DNA of 33,968 nt, taken from contig CACYXJ010000044.1 in NCBI GenBank assembly GCA_902778375.1, positions 1 through 33,968 of the forward strand. Direction: 5' to 3'. The notes under the pieces are model-generated. The model did no database searches. It was not told the DNA's origin and saw only the letters and a program-made list of their open reading frames with translations. A program made the position numbers and the translations under genes. The first letter of the stretch is position 1. Every line of letters begins with the position of its first letter. The stretch comes from an uncultured Erysipelotrichaceae bacterium (lineage in GTDB: Bacteria > Bacillota_I > Bacilli_A > Erysipelotrichales > Erysipelotrichaceae). Of the stretch, positions 1 to 6,417 are shown piece after piece.

Positions 1-2
1 TC

Positions 3-149
3 ATTCCCAAACAGGCCCGGGACCTCTTTGATATCAAACCGGGTGATACCATTCTGCTGCTCGGCGATCCCAGCCGCGGCATTGCCATTCCTCCCAAGGG
101 AACATTTGATCATGTTTTCGATGCTGTATTCGCGGAGAAGAAGAAATGA
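3..149 (+). CDS. AbrB/SpoVT-like DNA-binding protein, C-terminal fragment
   Basis: The reading frame is open from the window edge to a TGA at 147-149, giving 48 residues; the start lies outside the window. The fragment contains IPKQARDLFDIKPGDTILLL followed by a short Gly/Pro-rich strand, which matches the end of an AbrB/SpoVT swapped-hairpin DNA-binding domain (typically R-x-x-[FL]-x-[IL]-x-x-G-D-x-[IL]). Such proteins are small dimeric transcription regulators. The stop overlaps the next start as ATGA, so it is probably co-transcribed and translationally coupled with the glycosyltransferase. Family assignment rests on about half a domain, so the gene cannot be named. Confidence 0.75.
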   Translation: MPKQARDLFDIKPGDTILLLGDPSRGIAIPPKGTFDHVFDAVFAEKKK

Positions 150-1534
150 AAAAGATCGCCATGTTCTGCATCCCGGCATACGGACATACCAATCCGATGC
201 TGCCGGTAGCGGCCGAACTTGTCCGCCGCGGTCATTCGGTACGCTTCTATTCATTCGATGAATTCGCTGAAAAGATCAGCAACACAGGGGCGCAGTTCAT
301 CAGCTGCGACCGGTTTCTTCCGGCCTTGAATGAAGAAGAGGAAAAGGGCATCAGGAACGTTTCGTCAACCGAGATGACGATCCAGGACCTGCGCATCACT
401 GCCGCCATGGACGCTTTTCTGAAAGAGGAACTGACGGCGTTTGAGCCGGACGTGATCTATACCGATTCCGTCTGCTTCTGGGGCAAGCTGAACGCCATGA
501 AGTATCAGATCCCGATGGTCGTTTCCACCAGCACATTTGCCTTTAACGCGCTTTCCTCCCGCTATATGAAGAATTCGCCGGCGGAAATCATGGACCTGGT
601 ATTCGGCCTTGGGAAAATCAACAAGGAGATGAAGAAACTGGAACCGTACGGCTATCATGTGAAAAACGTGCTGTCGCTGATCCAGAATGACAATGATACG
701 GATACCATTGTCTATACGACCAGACGTTTTCAGCCCTATGCCGAGAGTTTCTCGGATCATTATGAATTTGTCGGACCGTCCGTCTTCTCAGATGAAGAGC
801 CGGTAAAGGAGAAGGAACGTCCGCTTGTCTATATTTCCATGGGAACCGTCATCAACGACCGTCCTGACTTTTATCACAAGTGCATGGAAGCACTGAAGGA
901 CATGGACATCGATGTCATCATTTCCTGCGGCCGGGCGGTGGATATCGCAAGTCTGGGAACGATTCCGGCCAATGTCAGTGTCTTTCCCTATGTTGACCAG
1001 CTGGCAGTTCTTGCCAAGGCCGATGCCTTCATCAGCCACTGCGGCATGAATTCCGTTTCCGAAAGCCTCTATATGGCGACACCGCTGGTGCTGTATCCCC
1101 AGACCAATGAACAGAAGGCAGTGGCGAAACGCGCTGCCGAACTGGGAACCGGCATTCTGCTGGAAGACGATTCAGCGGAAGGAATCCGCACCGCGGTCAG
1201 AAAGATCCTGGCAGAACCGTCCTACCGGAAAGCGGCAGAGGAAGCATGTGAAGACTTCCGGCAGCGGGACAGCAGGAAAGCGGCGGCGGATTTCATCGAA
1301 CAGGCACCGCATCAGGGAAACGGCCGCGATCTTCCTGCTGAACTGCAGAAAACAATGGGACTTTATCAGCTTCTTTACTGGCTGACCGTCATCGCCCTGA
1401 TCCTTGTTCTGTGGCTGGTGTGCCATATTCCTTATGCCTGGATCCTCGGCCTGCTTGCAAACTTTGTCTGGCCGCCGCTTGGCCGGAAACTGGAAGAAAA
1501 TGCCTGGAAGAAGCTGACAGAAAAGAAAGAATAA
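146..1534 (+). CDS. MGT/YjiC-like UDP-glycosyltransferase with C-terminal membrane anchor
   Basis: This 462-residue protein resembles macrolide-type (GT1, GT-B fold) glycosyltransferases, which move a sugar from a UDP-sugar to a small or lipid acceptor. The N-terminus (MKKIAMFCIPAYGHTNPMLP) is the usual first strand and loop with a catalytic-type His. The donor-site segment near residues 295-330 has SHCGMNSVSESL followed by P-L-V-L-Y-P-Q-T-N-E-Q, as in the family. The family is usually about 400 residues. Here an extra tail (about 405-462) holds one or two hydrophobic segments and a basic end, suggesting a membrane tether. It overlaps the upstream AbrB-like gene by ATGA. The acceptor cannot be told from sequence; a glycolipid or envelope substrate is an inference. 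Confidence 0.85.
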   Translation: MKKIAMFCIPAYGHTNPMLPVAAELVRRGHSVRFYSFDEFAEKISNTGAQFISCDRFLPALNEEEEKGIRNVSSTEMTIQDLRITAAMDAFLKEELTAFEPDVIYTDSVCFWGKLNAMKYQIPMVVSTSTFAFNALSSRYMKNSPAEIMDLVFGLGKINKEMKKLEPYGYHVKNVLSLIQNDNDTDTIVYTTRRFQPYAESFSDHYEFVGPSVFSDEEPVKEKERPLVYISMGTVINDRPDFYHKCMEALKDMDIDVIISCGRAVDIASLGTIPANVSVFPYVDQLAVLAKADAFISHCGMNSVSESLYMATPLVLYPQTNEQKAVAKRAAELGTGILLEDDSAEGIRTAVRKILAEPSYRKAAEEACEDFRQRDSRKAAADFIEQAPHQGNGRDLPAELQKTMGLYQLLYWLTVIALILVLWLVCHIPYAWILGLLANFVWPPLGRKLEENAWKKLTEKKE

Positions 1535-1586
1535 ACAAGTTTTGAAAGAAACTGTAGGAAGTGCAACAGTTTACGGTTTTATGCGT

Positions 1587-1592
1587 TATAAT
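1587..1592 (+). promoter_or_regulatory. Promoter -10 of the membrane-protein gene
   Basis: A perfect TATAAT lies 40 bases before the ATG at 1633. No good -35 is found at 16-18 bases upstream, so activity would depend on the -10 and possibly an activator. An AGAGG SD follows near 1620. Confidence 0.5.
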
Positions 1593-1632
1593 AGTGAATG
1601 ATAAAAACCTGTAAGGTTTAGAGGTAAGAGTT

Positions 1633-2427
1633 ATGGAATACATTGACCGTAAGGATACACATCTGAAGTTTCACCGTCTGATGCAGTTTCTCGGCTGGCC
1701 GCTGCTGATCATTGCCAACGGTGCTATGATTGCGACTTGCATCAGCAGCATCTTCAAGTTCGCGCTGCCGTGGCCGATCGATTTCCTCACCCAGACACAG
1801 CAGTTCGTGACAACTCTTTCCAAGGGCAGTATCACACCGCTTCTGACATCAGTGATCCTGATCATCCTTGCCCTGATATTCCTGGTACTGGAATTCTATA
1901 CATGGATGGGTTCTTTCAAGTGGCGCAAATACAGCTACCGCAGCTGGCTGATCACTCTGTTCTTTACTTTCCTGGTCGCTGCCGCACTGGCAGTGGGTGC
2001 TGAATTCTTCCTTATCCGCGGCGACAATCTGGGTCTCATTCTCGGTGCCCAGGTTACTTCCGCAGTCCTGAAGGCAAGGATCATCCTCGGTCTGCGCATC
2101 ATGCTGATCATGGCGCTGCTGATCGTGGCATTCTTCATTTATCTGAATGTCCTGTACTATTTCAAGCGCAGAAAGCTCTACCGCTCCGAAGACTGGTATG
2201 AAGAAGATGAGAATGTGCCGGAATACGGCAAACCGGAAGTCACTTCCTCCATCCAGCCGCTGCCGGAAACACCGAAGCCCGCTGCACCGGCATCTTCCCA
2301 GCCGGAACTTGTCATGCCGGAATCCAAGCCGCAGACTCCGCCGGAAGAAATCAAGCTTGAAATGCCGGATCCGGTCGTTCCCGACCGTTCCGCACCGGCC
2401 AACTTCATCGAAGCCGACAAAGAGTAA
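1633..2427 (+). CDS. Four-TM membrane protein with Pro/Glu-rich cytoplasmic tail (unknown function)
   Basis: I do not recognise this 264-residue protein. It has four clear hydrophobic segments (about residues 20-43, 68-90, 104-127 and 152-176). A short basic stretch (FKRRK) follows the last one, then a tail of about 85 residues rich in Pro, Glu and Ser (PEV, PETPKP and MPES-type repeats). The positive-inside rule places the tail in the cytoplasm. The tail looks disordered and could be a docking region. It has its own promoter and terminator, so it is probably monocistronic. No catalytic motif is visible. Confidence 0.75.
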   Translation: MEYIDRKDTHLKFHRLMQFLGWPLLIIANGAMIATCISSIFKFALPWPIDFLTQTQQFVTTLSKGSITPLLTSVILIILALIFLVLEFYTWMGSFKWRKYSYRSWLITLFFTFLVAAALAVGAEFFLIRGDNLGLILGAQVTSAVLKARIILGLRIMLIMALLIVAFFIYLNVLYYFKRRKLYRSEDWYEEDENVPEYGKPEVTSSIQPLPETPKPAAPASSQPELVMPESKPQTPPEEIKLEMPDPVVPDRSAPANFIEADKE

Positions 2428-2452
2428 TCTGTTATACAGTCTTAAAATATGG

Positions 2453-2482
2453 ACCGCAGACTCTGGCAGCCTGCGGTTTTTT
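2453..2482 (+). terminator. Intrinsic terminator after the membrane-protein gene
   Basis: ACCGCAG pairs with CTGCGGT across an 11-base loop and is followed by six T. It lies between two convergent genes. Confidence 0.85.
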
Positions 2483-2509
2483 ATATGTGCCGGAAAAGAA
2501 AAACCCGGA

Positions 2510-3025
2510 TCATTCTTCCGGGTCGGATTCCGCCTTGTTTTCAAAATAGCGTTCGAGATACATCTTGTGGGCAATGGTGATGATGACGTTGCGGGCCATC
2601 TGTTCCAGTTCCGTTCCGGTCTTCAGTTCAACACTGAGCTGGGGACCGTTGAAGGAGGAAAGGACATCCTGGAGAAGGGCACGGAAACGGTCATAGACCT
2701 CTTCGGTACTGGTGCCGGTGCGGTTGACGTCATCGATCAGTACCCGTACATGATCGATCGATATGACTGTCTTGGTCAGGGCGATCATCAGCAGCATCGC
2801 GATCTGGTCACGGGTATAGCGCTTCTTGTTGACGCGGTCGATCAGTTTCTGCTTGGCGTAGTTGGAAATCATCGAAGGCGTCACGCTCATCTCCGGGAAT
2901 TCATCCAGGAAGGAATTCATATATTTGGCTACCTGGTCGAGATAAAGACCGACATCGGGAATCTCGTGATAGGCAGGAAGCCGGAAGCCCTGCAGGGCTT
3001 CATGGATCTGACTGTTTTCGTTCAT
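2510..3025 (-). CDS. DUF1836 family protein, putative transcription regulator
   Basis: The 171-residue product has the DUF1836 layout: an N-terminal motif F-R-L-P-x-Y-x-E-I-P-D-V-G-L-Y-L-D-Q, a helical centre with MISNYAKQKLI (MerR/HTH-like, 'Y-x-K-x-x-L-I'), and R-Y-T-R-D-Q-I-A. The family is predicted to bind DNA but is poorly studied. The start is uncertain. The frame is open to an ATG at 3070 (AAGGG six bases upstream), but codons 3026-3070 encode a Tyr-rich stretch that is really a near-consensus promoter. I chose the ATG at 3025 because family N-termini look like MNENSQ and the promoter would begin transcription almost exactly there. It is divergent from the hemolysin III gene, with direct repeats between them. 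Confidence 0.82.
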   Translation of the reverse strand: MNENSQIHEALQGFRLPAYHEIPDVGLYLDQVAKYMNSFLDEFPEMSVTPSMISNYAKQKLIDRVNKKRYTRDQIAMLLMIALTKTVISIDHVRVLIDDVNRTGTSTEEVYDRFRALLQDVLSSFNGPQLSVELKTGTELEQMARNVIITIAHKMYLERYFENKAESDPEE

Positions 3026-3031
3026 GCCTCC

Positions 3032-3060
3032 ATTATAGTAGGGATAATAATAAGCGTCAA
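3032..3060 (-). promoter_or_regulatory. Promoter for the DUF1836 gene (possibly leaderless)
   Basis: On the minus strand TTGACG (3060-3055), a 17-base spacer and TATAAT (3037-3032) form a near-perfect promoter. The expected +1 is about 3025, the A of an ATG. A GGAGG lies only one base before that ATG, too close to act as a normal SD. Confidence 0.75.
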
Positions 3061-3079
3061 ACGTATACATCAACAACCC

Positions 3080-3108
3080 TTGACAGGTTATTGAAAAACC
3101 GATAGACT
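3080..3108 (+). promoter_or_regulatory. Promoter for the hemolysin III gene
   Basis: Consensus TTGACA (3080-3085), a 17-base spacer and TAGACT (3103-3108). The expected +1 is near 3115, which excludes the GTG at 3113 as start and supports the ATG at 3170. Confidence 0.75.
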
Positions 3109-3142
3109 TTAAGTGTCAAAGGTTTATGAAAAACCGATGAGA
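3086..3142 (+). repeat. Two direct repeats over the hemolysin III promoter (operator candidate)
   Basis: TGAAAAACCGAT occurs at 3092-3103 and again at 3127-3138, 35 bases apart. Each copy is preceded by GGTT plus two or three bases, so each is also a small GGTT...AACC inverted repeat. The first fills the -35/-10 spacer; the second lies just downstream of the expected transcription start. This is where a repressor would bind. Confidence 0.6.
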
Positions 3143-3169
3143 AGATTAAAGAAATCCGGAGGTGTATAT

Positions 3170-3877
3170 ATGACAGTAATCAAAAACACGAATACAGTCA
3201 GTGACATGCTGCGGACAGCCGGCGAATTCCGGCTCAAGGACCGCTGGAGCGCGATCACTCACCTGATCGGCTTTCTGGCATCGATCGTCGCCATGCCGCT
3301 GCTGATGCTGAGAGGATATCTCTGGCAGAACTCCACGGCAGCCATGGTGTCCTATATGATCTACATGCTGAGCATGATCCTGCTTTACGGGGCATCTGCT
3401 TCCTACCATTCCTTCAATATCAGCGAGAAGGCGAATCTGATCCTGAAGAAGATCGATCATCTTTCCATCTTCATTCTGATTGCCGGAACCTATACGCCGG
3501 TATGTGTGATCGCTCTTGCCGGCATGAAAGGCTGGATCCTTCTGGCGGCTGTCTGGAGCATTGCCGTCATCGGCATCGTCTTCAAGCTGTTCTTCGTGAC
3601 CTGCCCGAAATGGGTATCGTCCGTGATCTATACAGCGATGGGCTGGGTATGCATCTTCTGCCTGCCGCAGCTTCTGCAGTCGCTTTCCGCCGGTGCTTTC
3701 TTCTGGCTGCTGGCCGGCGGCATCATGTATTCCGTCGGTGCCGTGTTCTATGCAATCAAGCCGAAATGGCTGAGCCATCCCGGCTTCGGCAATCATGAAG
3801 TATTCCATTGCTTCGTACTGGCAGGAAGTCTCTGTCACTTCATCGTTGTCTGCGGTTTTCTGACAATGCTCGGCTGA
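3170..3877 (+). CDS. trhA: Hemolysin III / TrhA (PAQR-like) membrane protein
   Basis: This 235-residue polytopic membrane protein has the signatures of the hemolysin III/YqfA/TrhA branch of the PAQR superfamily: D-R-W-S-A-I-T-H-L-I-G in the first segment, SASYHSF, D-H-L-S-I-F-I-L-I-A-G-T-Y-T-P-V, and a C-terminal H-E-V-F-H-C-F. The conserved Ser/His/Asp/His residues form a metal site in PAQR hydrolases. About seven hydrophobic segments are visible. Bacterial members are linked to membrane energetics or lipid homeostasis; haemolysis is a heterologous phenotype. The start at 3170 is set by GGAGG seven bases upstream; a longer frame from GTG 3113 begins at or before the expected +1. Confidence 0.9.
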   Translation: MTVIKNTNTVSDMLRTAGEFRLKDRWSAITHLIGFLASIVAMPLLMLRGYLWQNSTAAMVSYMIYMLSMILLYGASASYHSFNISEKANLILKKIDHLSIFILIAGTYTPVCVIALAGMKGWILLAAVWSIAVIGIVFKLFFVTCPKWVSSVIYTAMGWVCIFCLPQLLQSLSAGAFFWLLAGGIMYSVGAVFYAIKPKWLSHPGFGNHEVFHCFVLAGSLCHFIVVCGFLTMLG

Positions 3878-3900
3878 GGACAGAAAAGAAATGCAAATGA

Positions 3901-3928
3901 AAAAACCGAAGATGATCTTCGGTTTTTT
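3901..3928. terminator. Bidirectional intrinsic terminator
   Basis: AAAAACCGAAGAT and its near-perfect inverted copy form a stem with A-run and T-run flanks, so it can end both the hemolysin III gene (+) and the peptide gene at 3962 (-). Confidence 0.85.
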
Positions 3929-3961
3929 ACTGTTTGTAACAGAGCGGACCGGTGTGCAGGT

Positions 3962-4204
3962 TTACCACTGAAAACCGCAGTCCTTGCAGCGGTAATGCTT
4001 GACCGTTGTCTTACGTGCCTCGACATATTCAGATCCGAGGAATTCGAGATTCTCCGATCCGCACATGTAACATCTGGCCGGTCTGTGTCTTTCGGCTGCG
4101 TGGCCGCCGCCGCTGCCTTCTTTGCCATCGCCTCCGGATACATTGTTGAGTTCGTCGAGTGTGACTTTGATGACTTTACGTTCTTTTTCTTTTTCCTCAG
4201 GCAT
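3962..4204 (-). CDS. Small peptide with double-glycine leader and C-terminal zinc ribbon
   Basis: The 80-residue product starts at an ATG with AAAGGAG eight bases upstream. Residues 1-25 are charged and end in V-T-L-D-E-L-N-N-V-S-G-G. This fits the leader consensus of class II bacteriocins and ComC/BlpC-type peptides, which C39-peptidase ABC exporters cut after the Gly-Gly. After a Gly/Lys-rich linker, the C-terminus has two CxxC pairs (C45/C48 and C73/C76, the second as C-K-D-C-G), typical of a zinc ribbon. No C39 exporter, immunity gene or modifying enzyme is in the window. It could be an exported metal-binding peptide, an orphan RiPP-like precursor, or a cytoplasmic zinc-ribbon protein whose leader likeness is chance. 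The frame continues upstream to 4315 but has no SD there. Confidence 0.75.
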   Translation of the reverse strand: MPEEKEKERKVIKVTLDELNNVSGGDGKEGSGGGHAAERHRPARCYMCGSENLEFLGSEYVEARKTTVKHYRCKDCGFQW

Positions 4205-4280
4205 TATTCGTTCTCCTTTCAACCACAGGCGCTGCTGTTTCTCTAAAAAGGCAAAGCATGTTTTTTCAGACTGCATTTCT

Positions 4281-4310
4281 ATTATCAATATCATATATTT
4301 CTCACGTAAA
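4281..4310 (-). promoter_or_regulatory. Promoter of the double-glycine peptide gene
   Basis: On the minus strand TTTACG (4310-4305), an 18-base spacer and GATAAT (4286-4281). This gives a 5' UTR of roughly 70 bases. The match is moderate. Confidence 0.5.
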
Positions 4311-4375
4311 CACAATCCTTTTACATGAACTTCCGGATTTGCATTGATAATAAAATAATTGAACTTTTTCAGCGC

Positions 4376-4404
4376 TTGAGAAACTGATTTCAGAGCACTA
4401 ATAT
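4376..4404 (+). promoter_or_regulatory. Promoter of the coiled-coil protein gene
   Basis: TTGAGA (4376-4381), a 17-base spacer and TAATAT (4399-4404). The -10 covers the upstream in-frame ATG at 4403, so translation must begin later, at 4454. The stretch 4205-4453 otherwise holds only divergent promoter sequence. Confidence 0.65.
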
Positions 4405-4453
4405 GGATTGGGGTTATTCATATGACCCGACAGAATATCAAAGGAGAAAGAAA

Positions 4454-5185
4454 ATGAATTTTGAAGAGAGAGTAGCAAAGCAGCAGGCCAAGCTGGCTGA
4501 ACTCAAGGCCAGACTGAATGAATCAATGGATGTTGCCAGGGAAGCTTATCAGTACAACAAGAACGAGAGAGAAGAAAAGCTGAACGAGATCAACGCCAAG
4601 GTTGAAGACTTCAACAAGGAAGTTGAAAGAAAGGTCACAAACAGCATCGCAGATGCCAAGTCCGATGCCAGAGTCACAGCTCAGCTGGTCAAGGATGACA
4701 TTGCTGATATGGAAGACAGAATCGATGACAAGATCGAAGCAAAGGCTGACAAGATCGGCGAAACATTCGACAAGATCGATGCCAGAGCTGAAGCCAACCG
4801 TTTCGAAAGAGAAGCAATCCATGACGAAGCAGTCGAAATGCTGCAGGCCAGAGCTGATGACCAGCGGGCAACAGTCGAAGGCAACGTCAATGCCGTTGAA
4901 GAAAACTTCCGTCTTGCCAAGGAACGTTATAACAGCAAACTGAACAGCTCCCGTCTCAAGGTTCAGATGCACCAGGAAGAACTGAAGAGAAGAATCGACA
5001 ACACAAAGACAGAACTGGACATGGCTGCTGAAGAACAGCTGATCAATGATCTGCTTGATTATGCCGATGACTGCGAACTGATGGCCTATGCCTATGCAGT
5101 GGAAGCTGAAATGGCTGTTCTCGATGCCTGCGACGTTCTTACCGACTACACGGAAAAACTGAACAAGCTGATTGAAAACAACTGA
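4454..5185 (+). CDS. Highly charged, all-helical coiled-coil protein (unknown function)
   Basis: The start is the ATG after AAAGGAG (about seven bases). The 243-residue product has no signal peptide, no Gly/Pro-rich loops and almost no aromatic residues in its centre. Nearly the whole chain is a Lys/Glu/Asp/Ala pattern that reads as long amphipathic helices (for example R-I-D-D-K-I-E-A-K-A-D-K-I), like phasin-type or apolipoprotein-like helical bundles. The last 45 residues are different: acidic, Ala/Tyr-rich and amphipathic (ELMAYAYAVEAEMAVLDACD). A structural or organelle/membrane-surface role is possible but unproven. It has its own promoter and a strong terminator, so it is monocistronic. 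Confidence 0.8.
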   Translation: MNFEERVAKQQAKLAELKARLNESMDVAREAYQYNKNEREEKLNEINAKVEDFNKEVERKVTNSIADAKSDARVTAQLVKDDIADMEDRIDDKIEAKADKIGETFDKIDARAEANRFEREAIHDEAVEMLQARADDQRATVEGNVNAVEENFRLAKERYNSKLNSSRLKVQMHQEELKRRIDNTKTELDMAAEEQLINDLLDYADDCELMAYAYAVEAEMAVLDACDVLTDYTEKLNKLIENN

Positions 5186-5218
5186 TCATAATAAGTATCA
5201 GAACTGTTTATGATAAAT

Positions 5219-5250
5219 ACACCGGTCTGTAAAAGGACCGGTGTGTTTTT
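5219..5250 (+). terminator. Intrinsic terminator after the coiled-coil gene
   Basis: ACACCGGTC pairs with GACCGGTGT over an eight-base loop, followed by GTTTTT. Confidence 0.9.
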
Positions 5251-5313
5251 ATCCGGTATCATGTTTCTATTGTCATCGGGAAAGAAGTGATACAATGCAC
5301 AGGGGAGAAATCT

Positions 5314-6030
5314 ATGAGAGGACTGGGTACACTGATCAACATGGCGGCAATTATCGCCGGCGGACTGCTGGGACTGTTCTTCGGCAGTTTCCTGAAAGAA
5401 AGATACCGTGATTCCCTGATCAAGGCCAACGGTGCCGCGGTGCTGTTTGTCGGCATCTCCGGCACATTGCAGAAAATGATCAGGATCAACGGCGGAGTTG
5501 TCGAAATGGAAGGGGCGATGATGATGGTCGCATCCCTGGCTGCCGGTGTCGTGATCGGTGAATTCATCAATATCGAAGACCGGCTGGAACAGTTCGGTGA
5601 ATGGCTCAAGCAGAAATCCGGAAGTTCCTCCGATGCCGAATTCGTCAACGGCTTCGTTACTGCTTCCCTGACAGTCTGCATCGGTGCCATGGCGATCGTC
5701 GGTGCCATCCAGGACGGCATGACCGGCGACTATACGACCCTGGCTGTCAAGGCGATCCTCGACTTTCTGATCATCATGGTCATGACTGCCTCGATGGGCA
5801 AAGGCTGTATCTTCTCCGCCATTCCCGTCGGCATCCTGCAGGGCGGTGTCACATTGCTGGCCATCGCGTTTTCCTCCGGCATGCCGCAGAGTGCCGTTGA
5901 TGCCCTGTCGCTGGTCGGCAATGTGCTGATCTTCTGTGTCGGCGTCAATCTGATCTGGCCGAAGACCTTCCGGGTGGCGAACATGCTGCCGGCGGTAGTG
6001 ATCGCGGTCATCTGGTCATTCTTTGTGTAA
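5314..6030 (+). CDS. DUF554 family membrane protein
   Basis: This 238-residue, very hydrophobic protein matches the DUF554 (YdfK-like) family. The N-terminal GLGTLINMAAIIAGGLLGL is followed by a short K-E-R-Y loop, a segment with F-V-N-G-F-V-T-A-S-L-T-V-C-I-G-A-M-A-I-V-G-A-I-Q-D-G near the middle, and a hydrophobic C-terminus ending V-V-I-A-V-I-W-S-F-F-V. About seven membrane segments are likely. The substrate is unknown for the family. The start at 5314 has GGGGAG five bases before it; the in-frame GTG at 5287 has no SD. A TACAAT at 5291-5296 may be its -10. The next gene follows through a hairpin that could terminate this transcript. Confidence 0.85.
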   Translation: MRGLGTLINMAAIIAGGLLGLFFGSFLKERYRDSLIKANGAAVLFVGISGTLQKMIRINGGVVEMEGAMMMVASLAAGVVIGEFINIEDRLEQFGEWLKQKSGSSSDAEFVNGFVTASLTVCIGAMAIVGAIQDGMTGDYTTLAVKAILDFLIIMVMTASMGKGCIFSAIPVGILQGGVTLLAIAFSSGMPQSAVDALSLVGNVLIFCVGVNLIWPKTFRVANMLPAVVIAVIWSFFV

Positions 6031-6058
6031 AGTACATGACCGTGTACAGGAATAACGG

Positions 6059-6093
6059 CCTCCCATGTCTATATTCATGACAGGGAGGTTTTT
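6059..6093 (+). terminator. Terminator-like hairpin that also holds the SD of the next gene
   Basis: C6059-C6069 (one bulged A) pairs with G6079-G6088, ten base pairs, and is followed by five T. The descending arm contains GGGAGG, the only SD for the ATG at 6096. The element can act as terminator, as translational lock, or as both. Confidence 0.7.
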
Positions 6094-6095
6094 AT

Positions 6096-6347
6096 ATGGA
6101 TAAAACAACGATCGTCCGCCAGGCTCTCAGGACCTATGTCAGAAGCCAACTGCAGCATCCCGGCAACACGCTTTCGCCGCAGCAGTGGCTGACACTGCTC
6201 AACTGTTACATCCGCCGTCAGGATGCGGAGGAATGCGCGGATCTTGCCGGCATCAGACCGCTGGAGGCTGAGATGTGGTATACCCGTTTTGCCATGGCGG
6301 TGATTTCCTATGCTGTCCGTCTGACCCGCATCAAATATGCCGCCTGA
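6096..6347 (+). CDS. Small hypothetical helical protein
   Basis: I do not recognise this 83-residue protein. It is Arg-rich, without signal peptide or cysteine pair motif, and predicted from pattern to be mostly helical (V-R-Q-A-L-R-T-Y-V-R, then L-S-P-Q-Q-W-L-T-L-L-N-C-Y-I-R-R). The middle (A-E-E-C-A-D-L-A-G-I-R-P-L-E-A-E) resembles a compact helix-turn-helix but this is weak. SD GGGAGG is seven bases before the ATG and codon use resembles the neighbours, so I think it is real. It may be expressed by read-through from the DUF554 gene, controlled by the SD hairpin. Confidence 0.55.
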   Translation: MDKTTIVRQALRTYVRSQLQHPGNTLSPQQWLTLLNCYIRRQDAEECADLAGIRPLEAEMWYTRFAMAVISYAVRLTRIKYAA

Positions 6348-6350
6348 CAG

Positions 6351-6379
6351 TTTCAAAATCTTACCAACAGTGGCATAAT
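6351..6379 (+). promoter_or_regulatory. Weak promoter before the nucleoside phosphorylase gene
   Basis: TTTCAA (6351-6356), a 17-base spacer and CATAAT (6374-6379), directly after the preceding stop. Moderate match only. Confidence 0.4.
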
Positions 6380-6417
6380 TTCCTTAGAAGATTAATGATC
6401 AGACTAAAGGAGAAATC

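Noticed and set aside
2147-3094. 315-codon plus-strand open frame
   Set aside because: It crosses two convergent genes and a terminator; Arg/Ser-rich out-of-frame translation.
3113-3169. Upstream GTG start for the hemolysin III gene
   Set aside because: It lies at or before the predicted transcription start and within the repeat region, while GGAGG precedes the ATG at 3170.
4270-4370. Fur-box-like TGATAAT repeats in the divergent region
   Set aside because: Only partial matches to the 7-1-7 pattern in an AT-rich promoter region; likely chance.
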